DNA of 64,000 bases, from positions 6,479,528 to 6,543,527 of the forward strand of contig NW_020653993.1 of NCBI RefSeq assembly GCF_003589595.1, given 5' to 3'. Of the stretch, positions 55,205 through 64,000 are shown one piece after another (positions within the stretch are counted from its first letter, which is position 1; each line of letters opens with the position of its first letter). The notes beneath the pieces are model-generated. The model was not told the DNA's origin. It did not search any database and was given only the letters and a program-made list of their open reading frames with translations. The position numbers and the translations under genes were made by a program. Origin of the DNA: Hyposmocoma kahamanoa (Eukaryota > Arthropoda > Insecta > Lepidoptera > Cosmopterigidae).

Positions 55205-56190
55205 AGTTTTTTTATAATGCGAAGTGACGGGACGAACGAGTTGTGCGTCTGGTCAAGCAACCCTCCTGTCCATAGCAGCTCCAGTGCCAGTCAAAGCTTT
55301 AATAAAAAAAAATCTGAGGTACCTACATTGTCATCGTGACACAAAAAGGCGGTCTCTCACCGGGAGCATTCGCCTATAATGTAACAAACAAGATTCGATT
55401 TTGATCATTACGTTACAATACTACCTTACTGACTGACGAGCATTCGCCTGTAATGTAACAATTCAAGATTCGATTTTGAGCATTACGTTATGATGTTGCC
55501 TCACTCACTGACGAGCATTCGCCTGTAATGCAACATACAAGATTCGACTTTGAGCAATACGTTACAATACTACCTTACTGACTGACGAACATTCGCCTGT
55601 AATGTAACAATTCAAGATTCGATTTTGAGCATTACGTTACAATATTGCCTCACTTACTCACTAACATTCGCCTGTAGACGAATCAGTTGTTTTTACAATG
55701 TCAGACGAAACTGTCGTGGTTCTGAGCGCGGCAATATTAATTCAACTATGTTATTTACGTCAAAAAAAGCAAAAGAAGCGATATAGGCCTCACAACCTAT
55801 TTCATGCTCGGCGTGATATAGGCGGATTGGATATATTAGAAAGAATCAACCGACGCATAAGTAAACAAAAATTATTTGTAAGAATGTCTTCATCGGATAT
55901 TGAGCATTTAATAAATCTAATTGGACCATATGTTAAAAACAAGATATCAACTATAGAAAACTCACTCACTTGTAAATGTTACAAGTTGTATCATTACAGG
56001 TTGCGGACTGCAACGCTCGGTTCTCCTCACTCACTGATGTAATGCTCGAATCTGAACTGTTACATTACAAACAAATGCTCCTGGTGAGGGACCGCCTTAA
56101 GTTGACAAATCCCGTGCGCCTGTAATTTCAACAGCACCCTCATTACCCTCCAAAATAGGAACGCAGTAATGCGCACATTACGACCAAATC
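55205..56190 (-). repeat. Family C repeat split by a Harbinger-like element
   Basis: The left piece 55205-55340 (GACGGGACGAACGAGTTGTG) and right piece 56100-56190 (GTTGACAAATCCCGTGCGCC) form one reverse family C copy. The insertion falls in the position that reads GAGACATAA-GTTGACAAG in intact copies. Confidence 0.7.
55345..56099 (+). mobile_element. PIF/Harbinger-like element with 75 bp tandem repeats
   Basis: The terminal repeats are AAGGCGGTCTCTCACCGGGA and, reverse-complemented from the right, AAGGCGGTCCCTCACCAGGA. 55360-55680 holds about four copies of a 72-77 bp unit (GAGCATTCGCCTGTAATG... ATTACGTTACAA). After it, the ORF at 55698-56042 encodes a HARBI1-like N-terminus: FHARRDIGGLDILERINRR, FVRMSSSDIEHLINLIGPYV. 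The nuclease domain is deleted, so it is non-autonomous. Confidence 0.75.
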
Positions 56191-56257
56191 AGGATTGCGA
56201 ACTCGGGAGGAGAAATCAATGGATCACCTGCTTAAATTATACAACTTTTTTTCCCAG

Positions 56258-56356
56258 TACTTGGAGCCAACCATGGATTCTATATCTATGGAGCCAACAG
56301 ACCTCCTTGACTTGCAAGATATGAATCAACTTAGAGTAAAAACGCAGGATTTGGAC
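56258..56356 (+). CDS. Gene F, middle exon (33 codons)
   Basis: Acceptor ACTTTTTTTCCCAG and donor GTAAGT, exactly 99 nt, phase 0. It encodes an acidic segment: YLEPTMDSISMEPTDLLDLQ then DMNQLRVKTQDLD. It occupies the same gene position as the 32-codon exon of A and the 8-codon microexons of B-D. Excellent splice signals; no transcript evidence. Confidence 0.68.
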
Positions 56357-56456
56357 GTAAGTGATAAACTATACAGAGTATTCCATAACCGACAAAAATT
56401 TAGAGGTAAAATTTTTTTATCGTGTTGATGGCTATGGCTATATTTTCATACTTATA

Positions 56457-57009
56457 AAGGCTGATGCATGTGACACCGTCCCGGGGCCGGCCTTCACAAT
56501 TCCACCGTGTGCCGGCCGGGTTTTTTTTTTTGTTATTTTTCTCTTGAGTGATGATAAGGTATAATTATTAATGCAATTTTCACAACTTGAGTTGCCAGCT
56601 ATTGCAATAGATCTTGATCACGAAGTATTGGAAACACAAATTGAAACTAGAAAAAGAAGATAGTGTGTACATCCTGTCTGGAGAAAAAGAGAATCCGAAA
56701 GAGAATTCGCCACGTTCTGCAAAGATTTATTAGATTACGAGAGCATTTTGCGCTTGCACTGTCAACTACACGTTGACTAATGCCCGTCAAATGAATTCAT
56801 ATTACGGCGTGTCGCGATCGGGCCGGGATGGAAGCGGGAAAAAACACTCGACGCCATGCCCCGACCGTGCCTCGGTCGTGACACCGACTCCGCCCGGTCT
56901 AACCTAATATTCATTCAAAGGCATATATAGAATATTTGACCGTGTCACGGCCGGCGCACGACCGGAGCACGGGCTGGCCCCGGCACGGTGTAACATAAAT
57001 CAGCCTTTA
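56457..57009. mobile_element. Second Harbinger-like DNA transposon
   Basis: Ends AAAGGCTGATGCATGTGACA and (right, reverse-complemented) AAAGGCTGATTTATGTTACA; sub-terminal sequence is GC-rich with CCCCGGGGC/GGCCGG motifs. Inside, a frame with one stop reads VHPVWRKRESEREFATFCKD then LLDY, which resembles the N-terminus of Harbinger transposases. Non-autonomous. Confidence 0.7.
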
Positions 57010-57429
57010 ATGTTGTGGAAACTAAAGTGTAATCGTTAAGTGCATCCAGGCAATTATTCCGTAAATATAACAGATATCAAAAACCTTTTCATCACACTTG
57101 CTCGTAAACAGTACCATAACATGCAGGCAAAGTCGATCGTAATGTTCTAAATTATGCGCATAGGCCTTTTATTACATTATCGCCAAATAAGTTTTTAGGT
57201 TCGAAAAATCTGAACGTATATTTGAAAGAAGAAGAAGAAAGAAAAAACCTTATAACTAATTACAATCTAGCCATTTTACAAGACTAATAAACAATTTTAA
57301 TTTAACATAATTTCCTAACATACAAGTAACTTATATAAAGAAATGGTCCATTGACAAAATATCTTTTAATATATACGGCATAGTTTTTTATCACTTTATC
57401 AACGGGCTCTATATCCAAATCGCGATGCA

Positions 57430-58430
57430 GATCATCGTTTCGTATATACCAAGGAGCACCCACAATATTTGATTTTGGAACCGTTGTATTATCTGTATGT
57501 TGCTTTTAGCGGCACGCCCCCTACGCTAGATACCGTAAGTCCACACTGGTATAAGGACCTGTTTATACAATAATTTATTTACTGCACTCAGATAGCGTAG
57601 AGCATTAGCCGCATAGCCAATACTTTTTCTTGAAACGTATGCCATTCTTCTTTTTTGTTCTTGATGTGAGCTTTCTAGGGTAGCTTCACGTTGAGGGTCA
57701 TACCAAGATATTTGGCGTTGTTTGTTTCCAATGTACAGTGCACAGTAGTCTTTTTTTTTATAACTGAAGTCACTGTGCACTGATTTGGTTTCATGTAGTT
57801 TTATTCGCCACTTCTAGATCCGCTCATGGAATTGATGAGTGGCTTTTTGAACGTTACTGACCTCTTCCTTGTGGTTATTTCGTACAGCCATAATTGCTGT
57901 GTCACCCGCTAAAGTAGTAACAGTATTGTCATCTGGTATATCGCTTGTATATAAAAAATAGAGAATTGGACACAAGACACTTCTTTGTGGCACTCCAGCA
58001 TTTATTTCTTTTATAGTTCTGAATATGCGTCTTCTTGTCGGATTCTGAAGTACCTACCGCTTAAATAGAACTCCAGGAGGTTTGTGTATTGGTACGAAAG
58101 AATATTTCTTAGTTTATATATTAGGCCTTCGTGCCAAACTTTATCAAAAGCTTGAGCAACATCTAAAAAGATTGGGGAACATTCTTTTCCTCCATTGCCT
58201 GTTCTATGGTATTGGCTATTCTGTGCACTGGATCAATAGTGAAGTGGCTTTCTCAAAAACCAAATTAGTGATCTGGTATAAGTTTATTTTCATATAGTAT
58301 TGGTATCACCCTCTTGAGGAGAAGGTTTTCAAATAACTTTAACATCATTGGTAATAGTGAGATAAGCCTGTAAGACGTGACACCATGAGGCGGTTTACCT
58401 GGATCATTATTTCTCAATTTAGGAACGATC
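57430..58430 (-). pseudogene. Jockey-like reverse transcriptase, degenerate
   Basis: Minus strand: IVPKLRNNDPGKPPHGVTSY, RLISLLPMMLKLFENLLLKR, NKLIPDH, then IFLDVAQAFDKVWHEGL (motif A), LEFYLSGR, further broken, and at the C-terminal end SAVNKLLYKQVLIPVWTYGI. The order follows the whole RT domain of the Jockey clade, but many frameshifts are required. In intron 2 of gene F, opposite strand. 58425-58525 is a family C fragment fused to its 5' side. Confidence 0.8.
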
Positions 58431-58525
58431 TTTTGCGATTTAAAGCTATGATTGGCACTGCAACTGTTATGGACAGGCATAGAGCTTACCATAAGGCGCA
58501 AGACTTGTTCGTCCCATATTAAAAA

Positions 58526-59930
58526 AAACTTTTTCGAGGTTGATTATGTAGAATTTCACCAGAAATAAGGTCGTATCCTGGAGATTTGTTTTTATTAATC
58601 TTCATTTTTATTTCTCTTTTTATATTTCGGGGGGGGGGGGGGGTTACAAGTTTTATTTTTCCGGCGAACTATTGTAACAAGTTTATTTCTGCTAGATTCA
58701 GATCAGTCTGATTTTTTTCACACAACAGTCTGATTTGATTGATTTCGTTGAAATATGTTCTCTAAATGTACAGCAATTTTGAGCATTTGGTATGCGTCTG
58801 TGCCTTTTATAACATTTTAGTTCGAGTTGTATTATGGAAGAATAACTGGCAATCTGTTTAAAATAAAGAACAAAAAACCCGCCATTTCCAAAATCGGTAA
58901 ATGCTGTGTTATGATACGGTATTTATTCATACAAGATAAATTATCGGTGTATCTATTTCCTCGCAAGTGTGATGAAAAACATTGTATGTAACACGGGCGC
59001 CAAAAATTCCAAACCTCGAGTCATTAAAGGCCTAGGCCTTCGGCTTCAGGCTTTTAAAAACTCTCGTTAGTAATTTCTTATGTACCTCCCTCAATGCATA
59101 ATGTACCTTTAAACTGATATCGAAAGTACATTACCTAATGAATAAAACGACATCAATAACATTTTAAAAACAAAACCAGAAATATATATAATAGAATTTT
59201 AACGTTAAACGCTCCCATGCATTTAATATGACATTCGTAGAGGCTTTAGGCCCCATTTATTCGACACGAATTTCATCACGCTTAACCGACCGATGAAATT
59301 CGTGAGCGCCTGAATAACTGGGCGCTGAGTTAAAATTTGGGCGTAGAACAACAATAAGTTAACAAATAACGAAACTGATATAAATAAAATAATAAAACTA
59401 TCTTCTACTTAACTGAATAAAAACATAGTGACATATTTTGTGTTTAAGAGTCTATACAGCCGCAAATGGCTTTGGTGGATTCCGCATATACAGTGAAAGC
59501 ATTGAATCAACCATTTTGGAAAATATATACACAGTAAAATAAAGATATACACTGATTGCCATACGGTGTGAAAACACTATTCTTATAAATTATCCACGGT
59601 AGAAAAAAAACACAAACTTGCCTCGAAATTTTACAAGAAAACCGCTGTATTCAATAGGCGCTGTATTCAATATAAAATGATTATTTTTAATATCAACTGA
59701 AGTAAATAGAGCACGTATAGTATGCGACACGTTTTTCAAATGGATTTAATTTCGTTTGTAAAAAATACATTCCGAAATAAAACCAGTGACCCTGCTGCTC
59801 GGCCCAAGCAAAATGAACCGTATTACATAGAACCGGAAAAATCTGAGTTCGTGCTAAGATAGTAACGACTTTTAATTCAATAAAAGCGCAGCCAATAGAC
59901 TTAATAGTTGACTCGAAATTAGTAGAGGTG
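58526..59930. other. Gene F intron, AT-rich
   Basis: A run of 15 G lies at 58629-58643. At 59250-59330 there is a short inverted pair (CACGAATTTCATC / GATGAAATTCGTG). No exon seen. Confidence 0.5.
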
Positions 59931-59934
59931 AAGC

Positions 59935-60500
59935 TGCAGATCCTTGAACACCGCCGTAAAGTCGCTTGCTTATCGGTATTACACAGGATATCACGGAGAG
60001 TGTGCGAAAGAATTGCATGAATTAAATCCGCCTTCCCCTTTCGATGGAAGTTTCGAAGGACCAGACGTAGACTGGGGTTACATCCCTATATTGTGGATAT
60101 TCCAAGGATTCACACGAAGTGCTTCGCTTTCATATTTATATGGTGAAGCTATGAAGTGGAATTCTCTGCCTGCAGACTTGTTTTCTGGTCGGTATAACTT
60201 AGACCTTTTCAAGACAAGATTGAATAGGTATTATTTAGGTGCGCATGCTCCATCGTCGACTTCATCATAACTTTCCATCAGGTGAGATGGAGGTCAAATG
60301 CTCACTTAGTCTTTAATAAAAAAAATCATATTAAATATATGGGAGCGTTTCACGTTAAAATTCGACACACACGTCTGGTACTCACTTGGTTTTAGGGTCT
60401 ACTGAAAATCAGCGTCACAGCCTTTTCTCGGGGCGGTGACAATAGCTGCGTGGGATTCTTTTACATACGCCACAGCAGCACACATGACATTCACTCTAAT
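59935..60500 (+). pseudogene. LINE 3' end, uninterrupted copy, plus dispersed repeat
   Basis: KWNSLPADLFSGRYNLDLFK then TRLNRYYLGAHAPSSTSS, the same LINE end as at 39.4-40.1 kb but without the MITE. 60355-60500 is the dispersed TCAGCGTCACAGCC repeat also present at 24.2 and 63.3 kb. Confidence 0.75.
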
Positions 60501-61501
60501 TGTTTTAATGTAAAATATTTAATGTTTGCTTTGTTGTTGATTATGATTTTATTTTTATTTCATGTTTTTGTTTTGTTATTTTATTTCAATATTTTGTCAT
60601 AATTTTGCTTCATCTTTCCTTTATCTTTCTTACTGGGTATTTTTATATTGTGGCGTAGTAATAAATGATTTCTAAATTTTGAATATTTCTAATTAATAAG
60701 TTATTGATGTCATTTTAATCATTAGGAGACGTAATTGCGATATCAGTTTAAAGGTTTTTGATATCTATTATATTTACGCCTGGACACACTTAACCATTAC
60801 AACTTGTATTATCACACTATTGTATGTCAATCATTCAAGTTATCACTCCTAGCAGCAAATTTGTGCTGCTAGGAGTTTTAATTGGGGACCAGTTGTTATA
60901 TATATGACGCTAGACTCGAGCATTAACTCTGAGTCTGGGTCTGAGTCTCTGTTTTCATGAATAGAGTTTTGTGAATTGGAGTCGACTCCAAAAATGTGGA
61001 CTCCCGGACTCGAGTTTTTTACAACACTAGAGTAAGTACTTGGGAGGCAAATGCTCAGTCGGCTTTTCCTCGGTTAGCAGCCTTGCGAGGCTACTCGCTA
61101 AGTAAGCGACTATCGGCTATGCCTAATTATAAAAATACTATGATACATATTACTTAAATAAACAGGAATCGCATCCGCTACTAGGTGCTTAGTGGAAAAT
61201 GCAAGCAACGAAAGGGTTTAACACCACAAACCGCCACGCTCTGGTCCAAAGCGGATTGAGTACTTCACAAGTTTCCTAGGAGCTGTGAACCTTTTCAAGG
61301 TGCAGGTTTCATCACGGTGTTTTCCCACATTGTTACCGAGTGACATCGCTACAAACTTTAACAAACGTTCACAAGGACTCCAACCGCCGCCCTCTCATTT
61401 GAGAAACAACCATTCTCCCATTGAGCTACTACCGCTAGTACAATTATTTGAACTTGACATACATATGCCATTATATGACTTACTTATTAACAATTTTTCA
61501 G
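60501..61501. other. End of gene F intron 2
   Basis: AT-rich; a small inverted repeat CACTCCTAGCAGCAAATT / TTGTGCTGCTAGGAGTTT lies at 60845-60880, and repeats of GAGTCTGGGTCTGAGTCT occur near 60935. The acceptor CAATTTTTCAG closes the intron at 61501. Confidence 0.5.
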
Positions 61502-62047
61502 AGTCCAGACGACGACAAAATATCTCTTAAAAGTGCAGGTGGTGCAAATGGTGCAGCTGGTTCAAGTAGAGTGTATTATCCTAACAGCGAAGAAGACTGC
61601 GCCGCTTGTGGCTGCTACTACCCTTATTATCCCCATGATGTGTGTCGAACCATAGAAAAGTGTACGAAAGCCTGCGAAGCAGTTTACGACATATTGTGCA
61701 TAGATCCTCAAATTCAGCAAGCTATTAGGTGTTGGTTCTCTAGAACATGTCAAACCAATTGTTATACCACATTTGCGTATACAACTAAGGCCAAAAGTCT
61801 CACCGCAAAAGCTAAAAAACTTGCCTTTAACAATAACAACAACAACAACAATAATAATGGTTGGGGTGGTAATAACAATAATAATAACAACAATAACAAT
61901 GGTGGGGGTGGCAATAACAATAATAATAACAATAATAACAATGGTTGGGGTGGTAATAACAACAACAATAACAACAATAATAATGGTGGTGGTGGTGGTG
62001 GTGGTGGCGGTGGTGGTGTTGTGTGCTTTCTATTTATTTGTGGGTGA
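61502..62047 (+). CDS. Gene F, main exon: twin-CX3C domain with Asn/Gly block tail
   Basis: Entered at phase 0; 181 codons and a TGA stop. It begins SPDDDKISLKSAGGANGAAG, then the cysteine domain: CAACGCYYPYYPHDVC, EKCTKACEAVYDILC, AIRCWFSRTC and QTNC. PHDVC and AVYxILC are shared with gene D. A basic linker (TKAKSLTAKAKKLAF) leads to four Asn blocks of about ten residues alternating with GWGG or GGGG, a final Gly run of about ten, and VVCFLFICG. With exons 1 and 2 the protein is 236 residues. The blocks are written in AAC/AAT and GGT triplets. An AATAAA signal lies at 62113-62118. Probable extracellular low-complexity protein; function unknown. Confidence 0.85.
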   Translation, partial: SPDDDKISLKSAGGANGAAGSSRVYYPNSEEDCAACGCYYPYYPHDVCRTIEKCTKACEAVYDILCIDPQIQQAIRCWFSRTCQTNCYTTFAYTTKAKSLTAKAKKLAFNNNNNNNNNNGWGGNNNNNNNNNNGGGGNNNNNNNNNNGWGGNNNNNNNNNNGGGGGGGGGGGVVCFLFICG

Positions 62048-63026
62048 TTCTTTGAGATTACATTTACTGAGTGATTCCTCTATATAGCGCTAAATAATTT
62101 TAATTATGCAGTAATAAATAATAATCCCCCGAAACACAAACATATTTGCAGTAAAACATATATCTTAACATTCGACCTGAAACTGTTTAACATTCTAAAT
62201 AAAATAAAAAATTTTACTTCTTTTATACAGTATTACAATATCTTCCGAACTTTTACTATAATAATAAGCTTGTGTTACGCACCACCACCGTTCACATAGA
62301 GATGCTGCATTTGTTTGATTTCGGTTCACAAGTGTGGTTCAAACCAGCCAACAAGCTGAGAAAAATAAAGATAATAATAATAAATAGACTTTTGTCGACA
62401 CCCATTAAGGTGCACTAAGAAATTCTCACAATAATTATAATAATTAATAATAAAAATAATAATAATTCGTTTATTTGCTTAAAACATGGTATAACAAAGA
62501 TGTCATAAGAGACGGTGCCAGTACAAACATGTTTCGCATATATTAAATAGTATGGAAATGTTTAGTTACGAGTACAATGTCAATCAGACTACCACAACAC
62601 AATAATAAGAAAAAAATTCGCAAACTTGTCAAGTTACAAATTAATTTGGTCAAGATAAAATCTTATATCTCATTTCCTGTCAAATATTTCGTTTAGGTCA
62701 TAAAAATATTTTTATTTAACTACTTGTACAGCTTTGTTTTAAATAAACTTAAGTGTAATAGTTTAATCCCAAGTGGTATTTTATTATATATGTCAACACA
62801 CTTTTTAAGCAACTTTTACTGTATTAAGCAGTCATAAGTATAGTGTCAAGTACAAGTGTATTCGGTTTGTGCAGACTCTAGTATTCACATCACATGCTTT
62901 CTTAAACAAATATGTGTGTTTTTGTACAAAGAAACAAATTCCATATATATATATATATATATATATAGATGGTAGTGGCGACAGCCCAAGACTCTGGAGC
63001 AAGGGTCTGCACGTTGTTTTGAATGA
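62048..63026. other. 3' flank of gene F
   Basis: AT-rich, with an (AT)n run at 62945-62966. No gene recognised. Confidence 0.5.
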
Positions 63027-63310
63027 AAGAGTTCGTCCAGGGTAGTACTGCCACCTTACCTATTTCTGCTGCCAAGCAGTAATGTCAGCTTTACTGTGAT
63101 CCAGTTTGGAAGGGTACAGTTACAAGGGTGAAATTACAGGCACATGTGACTTATAAACTTATATCCCAGGGTGACGGGCGCAGTGGTAGTGCCCCTCAGA
63201 TCTTTGCAATTTGAAGCTCTGAGGGGCACTGCAACTGTTATGGACAGGCGTGTAGCTTACCATCAGGCACACGACTTGTTCGTACCGTCGCTTGACGTTA
63301 TAAAAAAAAT
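63027..63310 (+). repeat. Family C repeat, near full length
   Basis: From AAAGAGTTCGTCCAGGGTAG to CGTCGCTTGACGTTATAAAA. One of the most complete copies; it defines the A-rich 3' end of the family. Confidence 0.8.
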
Positions 63311-63609
63311 GTTTCATCCTAATTGAGTTTAGTTTATACTCGACACACACATCCGGTACTCACTCGGTTTTAGACTCCACTGAAAATCAGCGTCACAGCC
63401 TTTTCCCGGCGGTGACATTAGCTGAGTCCTTTTATATACGCCACAGCCACACACATGACATCTACTTAGTACACAATAGTGTTGACTATCTTTATGGACA
63501 TTTCATTACCTTTTACTAAGATTTTATTTTTAATTCATGTTATTTAATTTTTTTGCTCTAATGCATTTCTTTCGTGCCATAAAAGCTCTGTTTCGATCTA
63601 TACTATTAC

Positions 63610-63966
63610 CCTATGCATAAAGTCAAAAATATCACCTTTTTTAAGACATATACAAACTTATTGATTCTCGAACATTCTCGACGTGAATTTTCCAGTTTAG
63701 TTCTTGATCTCCGATTACTCCAAGAAATTTTGTGTGGCATACTTCCTGAATTACATCGATGTTTAAATTGCAGTTATATTTAGTATGTCTCGATTTATTA
63801 AATTGTATATAGTTTGATTTGCTTAAGTTAATATTCAGATTATTTGAATGTAGCCAATTGAGTATTTCAACAATTGTATTGTTCATGTCTAGTTCATGGT
63901 CTCTTATTGTTGTTATCTTTCTACTAGAAGTTACGATAATTGATATGTCGTCAGCAAATAATAATA
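63610..63966 (-). pseudogene. LINE RT fragment with FADD box, cut by mariner
   Basis: Minus strand in one frame: FADDISIIVTSSRKITTIRD, then EILNWLHSNNLNINLSKSNY, TKFLGVIGDQELNWKIHVEN. This is the catalytic FADD box and the following thumb region. The 5' side ends exactly at a TA followed by a mariner terminal repeat (63967). Confidence 0.8.
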
Positions 63967-64000
63967 GGGGTTAAAGTATGAAATTGCCGATTTGTACTGA
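63967..64000. mobile_element. Start of a second mariner-like element
   Basis: GGGGTTAAAGTATGAAATTG directly after TA, identical to the terminal repeat of the element at 48511-49111; the next bases (CCGATTTGTACTGA) equal the reverse complement of that element's right end. The element continues past the window. Confidence 0.8.

Noticed and set aside
55360..55680. Possible satellite DNA
   Set aside because: The 75 bp units are confined between a terminal repeat and a Harbinger ORF, so they belong to that element and are not an independent satellite.
61762..61977. Minus-strand Leu/Pro-rich ORF opposite gene F
   Set aside because: Antisense of AAC/AAT and GGT triplets in the F tail; no independent support.
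4832..62047. Chorion gene cluster
   Set aside because: The signal-exon plus main-exon plan and Cys/Gly-rich tails recall moth chorion genes, but introns are far longer, a middle exon is present, there are no divergent gene pairs with short shared promoters, and the CX3C scaffold does not match chorion central domains as I know them.

Overview
This window is AT-rich, repeat-dense animal DNA, most likely from a moth or butterfly. It has long introns, several tRNA-derived SINE families, many truncated non-LTR retrotransposons (one with a TTTGACTT-type tail) and MITEs, all typical of Lepidoptera. The order is inferred from repeat style, not from a diagnostic gene. There is no operon-like organisation and no conserved housekeeping gene.

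The main content is a cluster of six small secreted-protein genes that I assembled from splice signals. In order they are A (minus, 4832-8617), B (minus, 17246-22672), C (minus, 25540-30537, a pseudogene), D (minus, 38232-43766), E (plus, 48023-51020) and F (plus, 55136-62047). Each has a first exon that holds only a signal peptide and ends in GTAAG at phase 0. A short or tiny middle exon follows (clear in all but E). The last exon holds the whole mature protein. A, D, E and F share a cysteine scaffold: two CX3C motifs 23-24 residues apart, the first continuing as C-x3-C-x3-Y-x3-C. A and E are compact. D and F add low-complexity tails (Pro/Cys plus poly-Asn in D; Asn/Gly blocks in F). B is nearly all Pro/Cys repeat and is interrupted by a 978-base assembly gap. 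C has a Gly-rich tail behind a broken cysteine domain. B, C and D also share a conserved 24-nt microexon (K-x-x-K-F-D-P-N) and a conserved block of about 100 bp just upstream of the ATG. I know no named family with this combination. A structural secreted material (silk, glue, eggshell, cuticle) or defence peptides are both possible; the sequence does not decide.

Layout: 0-4.8 kb holds an LTR-retroelement fragment, a broken trypsin-like protease and MITEs. 4.8-8.6 kb is gene A with a LINE in its last intron. 8.6-17.2 kb is intergenic, with SINEs, a DDE transposase fragment and a dead hAT element. 17.2-22.7 kb is gene B, whose intron carries a composite transposon that splits a SINE. 22.7-30.5 kb leads to and contains pseudogene C. 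30.5-38.2 kb is intergenic, with a direct duplication and LTR-element debris. 38.2-43.8 kb is gene D. 43.8-48.0 kb is the divergent D/E intergenic region. 48.0-51.0 kb is gene E, with a mariner in its intron. 51.0-55.1 kb is LINE fragments. 55.1-62.0 kb is gene F, with two Harbinger-like elements and a Jockey-like reverse transcriptase in its introns. The window ends in a LINE interrupted by a mariner end.

Exons were predicted by eye from splice consensus, reading frame and paralogue comparison, without transcript evidence. Transposon family names rest on protein motifs or terminal repeats seen by eye.
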